From Cellulomonas sp. Leaf334 (GTDB taxonomy: Bacteria > Actinomycetota > Actinomycetes > Actinomycetales > Cellulomonadaceae), in the NCBI RefSeq assembly GCF_001424195.1, contig NZ_LMOO01000001.1, forward strand, positions 1,780,812 to 1,844,811: a stretch of DNA of 64,000 nt, given 5' to 3'. A program made the position numbers and the translations under genes. The number at the start of each line of letters is the position of its first letter. The first letter of the stretch is position 1. Shown here in pieces: positions 17,123 through 25,262 of this stretch. The notes under the pieces are model-generated. The model was not told the DNA's origin and made no database searches. It saw only the letters and a list, made by a program, of their open reading frames with translations.

Positions 17123-18388
17123 TCAGCGAGCCACGAGCGGAGGGAAGTCGTACGTTCCGTCGAGCACTGCGGCTCCTGGGATGTACAGCCGGAAGACCAG
17201 CCGGTACTGCTCGGACGGGGCGGGCAGCCAGTTCGCGCGGGCGAGCGCGTCGGTCGGTTCTGCGGCGCTGATGGTGAGGGTGAGCGAGCCGTCGTCGGCG
17301 TACCGGATGCCTGGCGTGCGGTCTCCGACGGAGTACCGGTCGATCGAGTTGGCCACGAGGAAGTACCGGGGGATGTCGTACATCGTGATGGACCAGAAGG
17401 CGCCGACGGGCGGCGGCGTCGGGAAGGTCAGCGTGGTGGTGGTCGAGCCGAGCAACGGCGACCCGTCCGGCAGGGCGAACGCCTGGGCGTAGACGGCCTC
17501 GTAGGCGTGGTTGCCCCACAGGCCGAGCCGGCACGCGACGGCGCGGTCGATGATGCGGGCGGTGGGGTCGGCGATCTTCCACCGGTCCTCGTCGATCGTG
17601 CCGAGCCCGAGGGCATGCACGTTGTAGTCGAACAGGTGCAGCCCGACGATCCACCCGTTGACTACTGGTGACGAACCGTGGTGCGTGAGGTACTCGAGCC
17701 GCTCGATGCCGGGCGCGATCGGAGCGTCGGCCGCTGCGAGCACGGCGGCGTACGCCGAGTCGTCGTCCGACCCCGGGGGCGGGAACGCGGCAGACCACGC
17801 CCGCGCCTCGGACCAGAACCGCGCATCGTCGTCGAGCCCGTGGCCCAGTTCCGCGAACCCGGCGCCCGTCCCCTCGGGCGGAGTGAGGACGAAACCGTCC
17901 TGGAGTGCGACCACGGCGGCGATGTCGTCGGGCCCGCCGCAGGCGATACGGCCGACGATGGTCACGACGTTCGTCGACGCCGCGATCTGGGGCACCCCCT
18001 CGGGCAGCTCGCTGTCCCAGCCGGGCGGCACGACGACGAAGCGTCCCGCGCTGTTGCCGGTCGCGCGCGTGCCGACGTAGGCGATGTTGTTGGTCCAGGC
18101 GTCGACGAACTGCAGCACGTAGTACCGGTCCCCGGTGGCGGGGACGTCCAGCATCACCGGACCGATCGACAGGTCGAGCTGGGCCATCGAGTACACCGTG
18201 TCGTTGTTGATCGTCACGAACGTGTCCTGCGGCCCGGCGAGGTTGCGCGAGTGGGAGAACGTGTTGAACGGTGCGGGCGGGTTGGAGCCGACGCCGGTTG
18301 TTGTGTACCTGCGGACCTGCCGCAGGTTCTCCACCAGCGGGTAGTAGTAGAGGTACGCCTCGGTCCCCGGCTCGCTCACATCGCTCAT
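17123..18388 (-). CDS. DUF1254/DUF1214 domain protein
   Basis: A 421-aa protein. The N-terminal DUF1254 region is recognised by AYLYYYPLVENLRQV, FNTFSHSRNLAGPQDTFVTINNDTVYSMAQLDLS and LDVPATGDRYYVLQFVDAWTNNIAYVGTRATG. The C-terminal DUF1214 region is recognised by PPVGAFWSITMYD, YFLVANSIDRYSVGDRTPGIRY and NWLPAPSEQYRLVFRLYIP. This two-domain arrangement is widespread and functionally unassigned. No signal peptide is seen. The ATG at 18388 is preferred over 18409 because homologues begin close to this point. It is a single-gene unit preceded by about 300 bp without other features. Confidence 0.9.
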   Translation of the reverse strand: MSDVSEPGTEAYLYYYPLVENLRQVRRYTTTGVGSNPPAPFNTFSHSRNLAGPQDTFVTINNDTVYSMAQLDLSIGPVMLDVPATGDRYYVLQFVDAWTNNIAYVGTRATGNSAGRFVVVPPGWDSELPEGVPQIAASTNVVTIVGRIACGGPDDIAAVVALQDGFVLTPPEGTGAGFAELGHGLDDDARFWSEARAWSAAFPPPGSDDDSAYAAVLAAADAPIAPGIERLEYLTHHGSSPVVNGWIVGLHLFDYNVHALGLGTIDEDRWKIADPTARIIDRAVACRLGLWGNHAYEAVYAQAFALPDGSPLLGSTTTTLTFPTPPPVGAFWSITMYDIPRYFLVANSIDRYSVGDRTPGIRYADDGSLTLTISAAEPTDALARANWLPAPSEQYRLVFRLYIPGAAVLDGTYDFPPLVAR

Positions 18389-18695
18389 ACCCCGACGATA
18401 AGGGCGCACCGTGCGTCGTGAGATCCGGCGGACGCAACTAGTCAGCGGCTACGAGTGCAGTTCAGGCGCGGCCGTCTAGGGCGATCCGGGTGCACCACAA
18501 CCTGGGCGCAGGATGACCACGTGGCAGTGCGGCCGCCGCGCGCTGACCGCTACGAGCCAGTAACGTCGCAAGCACCGCCGGGGTGACGCGACGAGCAAGG
18601 TGCGCGGTCCGGAGTGATCGGCTCGACCTCCCACCGTCGCGACTCCGCGCCGTCGGCGCGCCCGGTTCGCGTCGTCTCGCCCGCCAGGGGGTTTC
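18389..18695. other. Intergenic region, no gene seen
   Basis: The region lies between the divergent DUF1254 and CPBP protease genes. It must carry both promoters. I see no coding frame with protein-like composition, no palindromic operator and no repeat core here. Confidence 0.5.
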
Positions 18696-19529
18696 ATGGA
18701 CGCGTTCGTTACTCGACACCCAGAAGGCGGCTCGGTGCGAGTGCGTCCCTCGGTGTGGGTCGGGCTGGCCGTGGTCGCGGGCTTCGCGGCATTGGTCGCG
18801 CTCGATGACGTCTTGCCAGGAAGCCAGGACGGTGAGATCACTGATCCGACGCTCGCGTTGGTCCGAACACATGTCGTGCCGCTGAGCATCATCGCGGTTC
18901 TGATGGTCGTGTTCGTGCGCTGGTCCGGCTGGGGAAGGGCGGTCTCGCGGGAGGACGCTGATCACCGGGTTCCCCGGTGGTGGTGGGTCTTCCCCGTGTG
19001 CTACCTCGTCGTGGTGGCCGGCACCATCAGCGGAGTCGACTGGGACCTGTCGGCGAGCTACCTGCTCGTGGGTGTGGCGAGCTTCTTGCTGGTCGGCCTC
19101 ACGGAGGAGCTGGCGGTCCGTGGCATCTTGCTGGTCGGCGCGCGCGGCTCCATGCCGGAGATCGGCGCGTTCTTCCTCACCTGCGTGGTGTTCGCCCTGC
19201 TGCATTCTCTGAACCTGCTGCACGGGGCACCGCTCGGTGGCGTCGTCGTGCAGGCCGCGTTCGCCGGGTTCTTCGGCGCCATCTACTACGCCGTGCGTCG
19301 GGCCACCGGGTTCCTGTGGGCGGCCATCGCTGTGCACGCGCTGAACGACTTCGCATTGTTCGCCGCCAACGGTAACGCTGACAGCACAGCCAGTGACATG
19401 CCGCCGTGGGCTATTGGCGCTGCCGTCGTCCTCGGCGTCGCCGCAATAGGGCTGGTCGTATCCATTATTCGCGAGAGCCGCAGAGCCCGGACCGCCGCCG
19501 CTCCTGTGGCGGGAAGGGCACGAGCCTGA
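18696..19529 (+). CDS. CPBP family intramembrane metalloprotease
   Basis: A 277-aa polytopic protein of the CAAX-protease/bacteriocin-processing (Abi/CPBP) family. The glutamate motif EELAVRG (residues 137-143), FALLH near 170 and HALNDF near 212 are the three conserved metal and catalytic motifs, each at the end of a hydrophobic helix. About eight membrane segments are visible. CPBP proteins cleave within membranes. Substrates in actinobacteria are mostly unknown and include roles in bacteriocin immunity. Two genes downstream encode a membrane-anchored protein and a second, unrelated membrane protease (PrsW). Confidence 0.9.
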   Translation: MDAFVTRHPEGGSVRVRPSVWVGLAVVAGFAALVALDDVLPGSQDGEITDPTLALVRTHVVPLSIIAVLMVVFVRWSGWGRAVSREDADHRVPRWWWVFPVCYLVVVAGTISGVDWDLSASYLLVGVASFLLVGLTEELAVRGILLVGARGSMPEIGAFFLTCVVFALLHSLNLLHGAPLGGVVVQAAFAGFFGAIYYAVRRATGFLWAAIAVHALNDFALFAANGNADSTASDMPPWAIGAAVVLGVAAIGLVVSIIRESRRARTAAAPVAGRARA

Positions 19530-19561
19530 AACTCTGGCGGCACGCAGGGGGAGGAAGTCGA

Positions 19562-20188
19562 ATGGCGTCGGTCGATGCTGGTCAGGTTCGGGTCCCGGTC
19601 GAGCACCGCTTCTTCGGGATGGACAGGCGCACCTTCCCGCACGCCCTGTTCGTCGTGGCGGTGTTCCTGATCGCCACGGTCATCATCCCGCGAATCGACG
19701 ACGCGGTCGCCTGGGACGATCCCATCCAGGCCGGGGACCAGGTGGCGATAGCCGGAGACGTCACGTTCACCCCGACGACGGGGTGGAACCTCGAAGAGGG
19801 TGAGCGGGTCGGCGGAACCGTCGGCCAGAGCGGCCAGGTCGTCCTCGTGCACGACTCGGTCACCCTCTCGATCGTGGCGGACTCATTCGACGGCACCCCA
19901 GCGGAACTCGTCACCCAGATCGCGAAGGTCACGAGCTCGACCGGCGACCCCACGTTCCGCGTCTCAGGTGACCAGAGCACCATTCCGACGGCGGACGGGC
20001 AGGTCGGTGTGACCCAGGCCTACAGCAGCGTGCAAGGCGACGGCGTGGTCGCGGCGTTCGTCATCGACGGGACCGGCGTCGAGGTCACTGCCTACGGACC
20101 ACCAGCGCAGATGGCCGCTGCTGCCGATGACCTTCACGGCATGATCACCAGCATCGGCACCAGCCAGACCGACGGGAGCGCATCGTGA
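19562..20188 (+). CDS. Single-pass membrane-anchored protein of unknown function
   Basis: A 208-aa protein. The cytosolic head VEHRFFGMDRRTFPHALF leads into one transmembrane helix (VVAVFLIATVIIPRI), then an extracellular domain of about 150 aa rich in beta strands (VAIAGDVTFTPTTGWNLEEGERVGGTVGQSGQVVLVHDSVTLSIVADSF). The ATG at 19562 has a strong GGGAGGA upstream. The open frame further upstream lacks support. It lies between the CPBP and PrsW protease genes, and its stop overlaps the PrsW start (GTGA, 20185-20188). A topology of one helix plus an external domain is what a site-1/site-2 protease substrate or cofactor would show. This is inference only. Confidence 0.75.
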   Translation: MASVDAGQVRVPVEHRFFGMDRRTFPHALFVVAVFLIATVIIPRIDDAVAWDDPIQAGDQVAIAGDVTFTPTTGWNLEEGERVGGTVGQSGQVVLVHDSVTLSIVADSFDGTPAELVTQIAKVTSSTGDPTFRVSGDQSTIPTADGQVGVTQAYSSVQGDGVVAAFVIDGTGVEVTAYGPPAQMAAAADDLHGMITSIGTSQTDGSAS

Positions 20189-21393
20189 CCACGACCTCCA
20201 CGCCCCCCGCCGGGCAGGTGGACGACGAGGCGCGTCGACGGCAGGCCGCCGCTCTGGAGATCTCCGGCTGGGGCGAGAAGTTCACGTTCGTCCAGCCGCA
20301 CAACCTCTGCTTCTGGGTCTACCTGGCCATCACGGCCGTCGGCATCGTCCAGATCTGGTCCTACTTCGGCCCCAACGTCGCCTTCTACGCCGAAGCCCTG
20401 GCGATCAGTGCGGCACTCACCTTGATCTTCTTCGCCGCCTGGTGGCTGTGGTTGCGACACATCGACCGCTGGGAGCGGCAGCCCCTGGGCCTGGTCGTCG
20501 CCGCTGCCATCTGGGGGGCCATCCCCGCCACGTTCGCGTTCGCCCTGACCGTGAACACCGCGATGCTCAGCCTCTACGCCAAGCTCCAGGGCCAGGAATG
20601 GGCCTCGAAATGGGCAGCCGGGCTGACCGCACCCTTCACCGAGGAGTCCGCCAAGCTGTGCGGCTTCATCCTGCTGCTCGGCCTGGCCCCGAGACTGATC
20701 CGCACCGCCAACGACGGCCTGGTCATCGGGGCATTCATCGGCCTGGGGTTCGCCGCGTTCGAGGACTTCCTCTACGAGGCGAACTCCTTAGGCACCGAGT
20801 TCGGCACCGACCCCCTCGGCCACGCGGTGCAGATGTCCTTCACCCGCTTCGGCGCAGGCTTCGTGTCCCACCCGCTGTTCAGCGCACTGGTCTGTTGCGG
20901 CGCCGTCTACCTCATCGGGACCATCGCCCAGCCCCGACGTGTCGGGCGCGGTGTGGCGTTCATCCTGGCCGGCATGTTCCTGCACTTCACCTGGGACGAC
21001 GCCGGCGCACTGGGGGGCAACGGACCCGGGGTGTTCCTGGTGTGGATCCTGTCCGCCACGGTCGCCTTCGTCCTGCTCGCGGTCGCGTTCCGCCTGGCCG
21101 CACCGGCGGAGCACCAGTTCGTCCGCGACATCCTCGGCCCCGAGGTGCGGGACGGTCATGTGACGGCCGACGAGCTCGACGCCGTCGTCGACCGAAAGGC
21201 CCGCAAGAGGTTCAAGAAGTCGGCACCGAACCGGCGTGCCAAGCGAGCGCGCAGGCATGTGCGCCGGGCAGTGCTCGACCTCACGCACGACGTCGCCGAC
21301 GCCGGCGGCGGCGACACACCTAGAGTCGCTCATGCACGCGACGAGGTAGCCCGACTACGCAATGCTGCCCAAGAGTCCGTCGCGGGCCGGTAG
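20185..21393 (+). CDS. PrsW family intramembrane metalloprotease
   Basis: A 402-aa protein with about eight membrane helices in residues 40-320. The PrsW motifs are present: EESAK (153-157), FEDFLYE near 190 and HFTWDD near 270, plus the loop LWLRHIDRWERQPLG before the second helix. A charged cytosolic tail of about 80 aa follows. In Bacillus, PrsW starts cleavage of an anti-sigma factor. Here the obvious partner is the coupled membrane protein upstream. No sigma factor is adjacent. The GTG start is set by the overlap with the previous gene. Confidence 0.92.
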   Translation: MTTTSTPPAGQVDDEARRRQAAALEISGWGEKFTFVQPHNLCFWVYLAITAVGIVQIWSYFGPNVAFYAEALAISAALTLIFFAAWWLWLRHIDRWERQPLGLVVAAAIWGAIPATFAFALTVNTAMLSLYAKLQGQEWASKWAAGLTAPFTEESAKLCGFILLLGLAPRLIRTANDGLVIGAFIGLGFAAFEDFLYEANSLGTEFGTDPLGHAVQMSFTRFGAGFVSHPLFSALVCCGAVYLIGTIAQPRRVGRGVAFILAGMFLHFTWDDAGALGGNGPGVFLVWILSATVAFVLLAVAFRLAAPAEHQFVRDILGPEVRDGHVTADELDAVVDRKARKRFKKSAPNRRAKRARRHVRRAVLDLTHDVADAGGGDTPRVAHARDEVARLRNAAQESVAGR

Positions 21394-21788
21394 GCCCCGC
21401 CTACTAGATGCAGGTGTGGTTGCGCTCGGTGCGTTCAGGCTCGCAGAGAGATGAGTCTCCGAGCCCCTGGGCCGTCTCCGATGGCACGGGCCAGCAACGG
21501 CCCGGAGTGGCCACCGCGGTGATCGACGCCCAGTGCAAGGACGACGTCGAGTCCGTGCCGTGGCTCGCACAGCTGGAGGCGAACCTGGAAGCGAGTACAT
21601 CGCGGCGCACGACCATGGACTCCACCGGTGTGCGCTCATCGCCCGGTGCTACGCCATCGGCCCGGTGACGGTCACCGCTTCACCCACGGTCCGGTTCCTG
21701 CTCCAGATCCTGGCGATGGACGACTTTCTCGCCAACCCGCAGTAGCGGGATGGCGAGGCGAAACTCCGCGAGTAGCGTCGGTGGACGT
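21394..21788. other. No intact gene; possible degraded coding remnant
   Basis: The stretch lies between PrsW and a hairpin. A plus-strand reading EYIAAHDHGLHR...SPTVRFLLQILAM faintly resembles the end of small DUF6221-like proteins of actinobacterial mobile DNA. It is broken by frame changes and I cannot confirm it. It may mark the left border of the accessory island that starts just to the right. Confidence 0.3.
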
Positions 21789-21826
21789 CGGCCCCGCACA
21801 CCACCCCCCCTTCGTGTGCGGGGCCG
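21789..21826. terminator. Strong GC hairpin
   Basis: A 13-bp perfect stem (CGGCCCCGCACAC at 21789-21801 with its complement at 21814-21826) has a C-rich 12-nt loop. It sits between the PrsW gene and the convergent nine-gene operon and can terminate transcription from both. Confidence 0.75.
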
Positions 21827-21948
21827 GACCAGGTCGCCTGCGATTCGCCGGTTGCACTGCCCACCAAGACGTCGGGCTCGTGGCGTGAGCGCGGAGCGGC
21901 ACCCGAGCCGTCCTACATCTCGACTAATACTGACTAGGACAGGTCGAG

Positions 21949-22347
21949 CTAGTCGTCGTCCCCGGGTCCGTCCTCCTGCTCGGTCGGGTGCGGTGGGAGC
22001 CCGGAGTGCAGCCACTTGATCATCGTCGCCATCGGCTTGCCGCGGCGCGTGATCGTGATCCTCTCGTCGCTCGCGACGACGTGATCGACGAGCGTGCCCA
22101 GCACCTTCTTGGCCTCTCGCAGTTCCACGCGTGGGGCAATGAGCAGCAGCCAGTACCGCCTGCCGAGGTCATCGCGGTCGACCTGGTCCACGACAGCGCG
22201 GTGGTCACCGCTACCACGGGCATCGCGGACAGTGACGACCTTCCCTATGGGCAACCTTTGCACCGACTCTGGTAGGTCGATCTCGTGGACTCGGACCCAC
22301 CTGCCGGGTCGGGCGTTTCGCGGCAGCTTTGCCTTGACAGCAATCAC
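21949..22347 (-). CDS. Phd/YefM-like antitoxin-domain protein (operon gene 9)
   Basis: A 132-aa protein. The N-terminal half (IAVKAKLPRNARPGRWVRVHEIDLPESVQRLPIGKVVTVRDARG) is unrecognised and beta-rich. The C-terminal half (RVELREAKKVLGTLVDHVVASDERITITRRGKPMATMI) matches the Phd/YefM antitoxin DNA-binding fold. It is the last gene of a nine-gene operon and is coupled to the gene before it by a GTGA overlap (22344-22347). No PIN, Doc or RelE toxin follows. The 120 bp after it leads into a hairpin. It could autoregulate the operon or neutralise a toxin encoded within it. Confidence 0.7.
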   Translation of the reverse strand: MIAVKAKLPRNARPGRWVRVHEIDLPESVQRLPIGKVVTVRDARGSGDHRAVVDQVDRDDLGRRYWLLLIAPRVELREAKKVLGTLVDHVVASDERITITRRGKPMATMIKWLHSGLPPHPTEQEDGPGDDD

Positions 22348-22835
22348 TCGGCGTTGTCCTTTCGCGGGCCCCCGGGCGCAACGTCGAGCCGCTCGATCCA
22401 GGTGACGGTTCGCTGGACCCACCAGCGATAGGCGTCCGACGAGGCATCTGGATCGGTGAAGTAGCACGGGCGCTCACCGATCCGGATGATTCCGTCGCCC
22501 AAGAGTGAATCGACATCGACGAGGGCTACCCACTGGTGGTCGTAAGGACCTGTACTCGATCCTGGGCCCGGCGTTCGGAGGAGGAGTCGCCGATCGAGGT
22601 CGAGGTAGTAGACGGTGGTCGACGCGCTGCGGATCGCCCACGTGCCCTGCGCGTGGCGAGTATCGAGGGTCGCTTGAGCGTTGGGCTCGGAGACGGACTC
22701 GGGCGTCCTTCCGGCTTGCCCCTCCTCGTTGTTTGCGCGAGCGACAGCCTGCGCAGTCTGTGGCGGATCGACTGCTAGGGCGGGCGGAGTCGACCCGTCG
22801 GAAAGCTGACCGCCAGGCGCCTCGTCAGTGTTCAC
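22344..22835 (-). CDS. Hypothetical protein (operon gene 8)
   Basis: About 163 aa starting at GTG 22835 (GTG 22841 is an alternative), overlapping the end of the preceding gene by 11 nt. An Ala/Pro/Glu-rich, probably disordered first third is followed by a compact domain: GTWAIRSASTTVYYLDLDRRLLLRTPG, then DHQWVALVDVDSLLGDGIIRIGERPCYFTDPDASSDAYRWWVQRTVTWIERL. It has no signal peptide, no membrane segment and no recognised family. The ordered domain resembles a small beta-sandwich. Coupling to a Phd-like gene downstream suggests shared regulation. Confidence 0.6.
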   Translation of the reverse strand: MNTDEAPGGQLSDGSTPPALAVDPPQTAQAVARANNEEGQAGRTPESVSEPNAQATLDTRHAQGTWAIRSASTTVYYLDLDRRLLLRTPGPGSSTGPYDHQWVALVDVDSLLGDGIIRIGERPCYFTDPDASSDAYRWWVQRTVTWIERLDVAPGGPRKDNAE

Positions 22836-23115
22836 CTGCACCTCGCCCGACACTGGTGTCGTCGACTGACCGGCCCGAGGCTGTGGGGCGTGGGCCGTCC
22901 ACGAGTGCCGGGTCCCCGGGAGGCCAGTTCTCTTCGATCGTGATGAGCCCCTCCCGCTCGGCTCGCGCGAGGCGTTCACGGAGCCGCCGCTCATCGCCTC
23001 TGGTACCACCAGGAATCATGAACAGGCGCGGGTTGAACACCAGCGATCGCGGTTTCCTGTTGTCGGTCGGCTCCGCGACGAGCGGCGCGCACTTGGCTCT
23101 GCGGTGCCAGATCAT
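22825..23115 (-). CDS. Hypothetical small protein (operon gene 7)
   Basis: A 96-aa protein starting at ATG 23115, which overlaps the stop of the previous gene (ATGA, 23112-23115). It is basic at the N-terminus (MIWHRRAKCAPLV, NRKPRSLVFNPRLFMIPGG). A charged helix RRLRERLARAEREGLITIEENWPPGD follows, with a hydrophilic tail. No known family is recognised. The open frame extends well upstream of the ATG but is then antisense-like in composition, so the coupled ATG is preferred. Confidence 0.55.
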   Translation of the reverse strand: MIWHRRAKCAPLVAEPTDNRKPRSLVFNPRLFMIPGGTRGDERRLRERLARAEREGLITIEENWPPGDPALVDGPRPTASGRSVDDTSVGRGAGEH

Positions 23116-23837
23116 GGCGTCCACGGCTCCACCATGTTGGCGCCACAGAGGGCACAGAAGCGGTCGATCGACGAGTGGGGATGGGTACACGCCTGCTGAC
23201 GTCGGTACGTGCGGACGACCGACGCCACGAGCCGAAGCGCCAGGCGTGGGCTCAGGTGTCCGTCGTCCCACAGGCTGTGGGACGAACCGGAAGCCAGTTC
23301 GAGGGTGACTTGCTCCGGCGGCGCCTCCCACGGATCCAGGTTGGGGTCCTCATCTGGAGCGACGACGACGCGAAACCGATCGCCGCGGTCCCTGAGGTAG
23401 TAGCCGAGCCCGTCGCACGAGCCGCTCACCACCCATGGTCCGCCGGGGACAACCTCGCGCGCTTCGATCCCGAACTCGAGAGCCGCCTGCTCGAGTTCCT
23501 CGTTGGAACCGCCGTCGTCTTCGGGCTGGGTGGGGCCAGCGGTCTCCATGATTTCCGCCAGGCTGAGTCCGTCCGCCGGTGGTCTCTGACACTGGCAGGG
23601 CAGGCCCCCGTGGATGGGTGTGCCTGGGGTCGGGTGACACGCGCAGCCGCACTGCGCAGCTGCGTCGAGGTCGTGCAGTCCGTCCGGGATCCGCTCCAGG
23701 AGCGCACGCGTGCGCTGGATCTGGTCGGTGCGCGCCCACTCGCTCTCGGCGCGGAGCTCCGCGAACAGTTCCTCGCGTTGCCGTCGAACGTCTGGTTCGA
23801 GCGGCGCGGACTGCCGACGTACGGGCTCGATCGTCAT
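23112..23837 (-). CDS. Cys/His-rich hypothetical protein (operon gene 6)
   Basis: A 241-aa protein with two putative zinc sites: CGCACHPTPGTPIHGGLPCQCQ near residues 63-84, and a C-terminal CTHPHSSIDRFCALCGANM near 218-236. Between them is an acidic region (PEDDGGSNEELEQAALEFG) and a beta domain (VVSGSCDGLGYYLRDRGDRFRVVVAPDED). It starts at ATG 23837, overlapping the upstream antitoxin-like gene by ATGA. Similar small zinc-ribbon proteins are frequent in actinobacterial phages and integrative elements, which fits the island context. Function is unknown. Confidence 0.6.
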   Translation of the reverse strand: MTIEPVRRQSAPLEPDVRRQREELFAELRAESEWARTDQIQRTRALLERIPDGLHDLDAAAQCGCACHPTPGTPIHGGLPCQCQRPPADGLSLAEIMETAGPTQPEDDGGSNEELEQAALEFGIEAREVVPGGPWVVSGSCDGLGYYLRDRGDRFRVVVAPDEDPNLDPWEAPPEQVTLELASGSSHSLWDDGHLSPRLALRLVASVVRTYRRQQACTHPHSSIDRFCALCGANMVEPWTP

Positions 23838-24151
23838 GATCGACCTCCTCTGGCGTCTTCGGCCGAAGGTTCTTCTGCATCGACGAAGGACCCTTGGATC
23901 TGGGCTTCCAACTCCTCGATAGCCGGGAGGGCGCCGATTGCGTTGGCCAGTTGCGACGGATCCGTGATCGTCTCGACCAGTTCGCGTAGCTGTGCCACGC
24001 GGACGGTTCGCGCCGCGTACCAGGGGTATACGGCGATGACCGCAGCGGGACGGTTCCGGTAGGTGATGACGACGAGTTCTCCGGTCGCCACGACGTGCTC
24101 GAGTAGCCGGGCGGCGGGGCGACGGGCTTCGGTGACCGAGACGGTGATCAT
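23834..24151 (-). CDS. Phd/YefM family antitoxin-like protein (operon gene 5)
   Basis: A 105-aa protein. Residues 1-45 (MITVSVTEARRPAARLLEHVVATGELVVITYRNRPAAVIAVYPWY) are a clear Phd/YefM N-terminal DNA-binding domain. An acidic helical tail (LVETITDPSQLANAIGALPAIEELEAQIQGSF) of the type that wraps a toxin follows. It is coupled by ATGA overlaps to both neighbours (24148-24151 and 23834-23837). No canonical toxin gene adjoins it, so either a neighbour of unknown fold is the toxin or this is a solitary regulator. It is the second Phd-like gene of the operon. Confidence 0.8.
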   Translation of the reverse strand: MITVSVTEARRPAARLLEHVVATGELVVITYRNRPAAVIAVYPWYAARTVRVAQLRELVETITDPSQLANAIGALPAIEELEAQIQGSFVDAEEPSAEDARGGRS

Positions 24152-24501
24152 GTCGGCCGGTTCTCAAGACGGGTGATGGACTGCACCGGTGTGGTCAGCC
24201 GAATGGTCTGAGAGGCCCTCGGGTTGAGCGGTTCGAGGTAGAGGACCGCTGGCGCACCGAGGACGAGGCCGGGGGCGATCTCGCCGTCGGTGGTGATGTG
24301 TCCGACGTCGAACAGCGCGATCCGCTCTTCAGGCCGCCGCAGCTCGGCCCACCAGTAGCCGGGTTCTGCATCGCCGTCTGGCGGCAGTCGCGTGACCGTC
24401 GCGGCCAGATCGGGATCTCGAACCTCGATCAGATGGCGCGCACCGGAGGCGGTGACGAGCAGGACCGCACCCACCTCACGTGTGGCGTCCACGTCGGTCA
24501 T
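24148..24501 (-). CDS. Hypothetical protein (operon gene 4)
   Basis: A 117-aa protein starting at ATG 24501 (overlaps the previous stop, 24498-24501). It is beta-rich throughout: REVGAVLLVTASGARHLIEVRDPDLAATVTRLPPD, GYWWAELRRPEERIALFDVGHITTDGEIAPGLVLGAPAVLYLEPLNPRASQTIRLTTPV. It resembles a small single-domain beta-barrel or sandwich. No family is recognised. Being directly upstream of the Phd-like gene, it is a candidate partner for that protein, but nothing in its sequence marks a nuclease or kinase. Confidence 0.55.
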   Translation of the reverse strand: MTDVDATREVGAVLLVTASGARHLIEVRDPDLAATVTRLPPDGDAEPGYWWAELRRPEERIALFDVGHITTDGEIAPGLVLGAPAVLYLEPLNPRASQTIRLTTPVQSITRLENRPT

Positions 24502-25262
24502 GGCGACGGCGCGGTGGGTCGCGGGCCGCGCACGTGCCACGCCACATCGAACAAGGAGGCAGTGGCGCCCGCCGAGGCCCGGTGCCGTTGCGACCACGCC
24601 TGCCTCGCTTCAGCATGGCTGGCAAACCGCGCTCCCAGCCATGCCACCGGTTCCTGCTCGGTCCGGGGCGCCCCGAGACGATGGGCAATCTCGTTCTCGA
24701 CCGCTTCGTAGATGAAAAGGGACCGGATCAGTTCGACGGCCTCCGGTCGGGGCGCTCGCGCAAGCTCGAGCAACGAGATCGGCAGGGGATCCTCGGCGAG
24801 TTCATGGGCGACGTACCACCAGGTCAGTCGATCGGGGGCGGTGGTGTCCAGGTACAGCAAGACGTTCGCGAGGTGCGCCGTCGTCATCTCCCGGACGATG
24901 TGGGCCTGCCCTGCCACGTCGACCCAGATCTCACTCTGGTCGAACACGTCGTCATAGCTGGCTTGCCGGGGAGCGGAAGTGAAACTCCCGAACCGCGGTC
25001 CGTCCTTCGCCGCCGACTCGTCGCGCGGGCGACCCTCGCGACCTCCACCAGCCGCCGGTGGTTCGCCAATGAGGACATCGCCGCTGATGTAGAGATCGAC
25101 GGGAACCGGGTGGCCCAGGACAGCGGAGAACGCCTCACGTGCAGCGTCCGAACAGTCACCGAACCGCTCGGCTGTTGTCACCAGCGACGGCTCGTCTGCC
25201 ACGACCGACCATCGTCCCGACGACGTGTCCCACCCAATGGCGGCGCGCACGCTGGTGTTCAC
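24498..25262 (-). CDS. Hypothetical protein with HicB-like N-terminus (operon gene 3)
   Basis: A 254-aa protein starting at GTG 25262 (GTGA overlap, 25259-25262). Residues 1-60 (IGWDTSSGRWSVVADEPSLVTTAERFGDCSDAAREAFSAVLG) have the strand-strand-helix pattern of a partial HicB-like RNase H fold. A linker leads to a helical domain: TTAHLANVLLYLDTTAPDRLTWWYVAHELAEDPLP...AVELIRSLFIYEAVENEIAHRLG. That domain is typical in length of small adaptor domains in actinobacterial mobile DNA. No HicA toxin is nearby. The N-terminal match is by pattern only. Confidence 0.55.
   Translation of the reverse strand: MNTSVRAAIGWDTSSGRWSVVADEPSLVTTAERFGDCSDAAREAFSAVLGHPVPVDLYISGDVLIGEPPAAGGGREGRPRDESAAKDGPRFGSFTSAPRQASYDDVFDQSEIWVDVAGQAHIVREMTTAHLANVLLYLDTTAPDRLTWWYVAHELAEDPLPISLLELARAPRPEAVELIRSLFIYEAVENEIAHRLGAPRTEQEPVAWLGARFASHAEARQAWSQRHRASAGATASLFDVAWHVRGPRPTAPSP

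Noticed and set aside
21408..21745. DUF6221-like small gene
   Set aside because: Only scattered fragments in different frames resemble the family. I could not assemble a start-to-stop gene, so it is noted only as a possible remnant.
24498..25262. ImmA/IrrE-type metallopeptidase (YVAHELAEDP)
   Set aside because: The string lacks the HExxH zinc motif and no downstream ligand is visible. A HicB-like N-terminus fits better.
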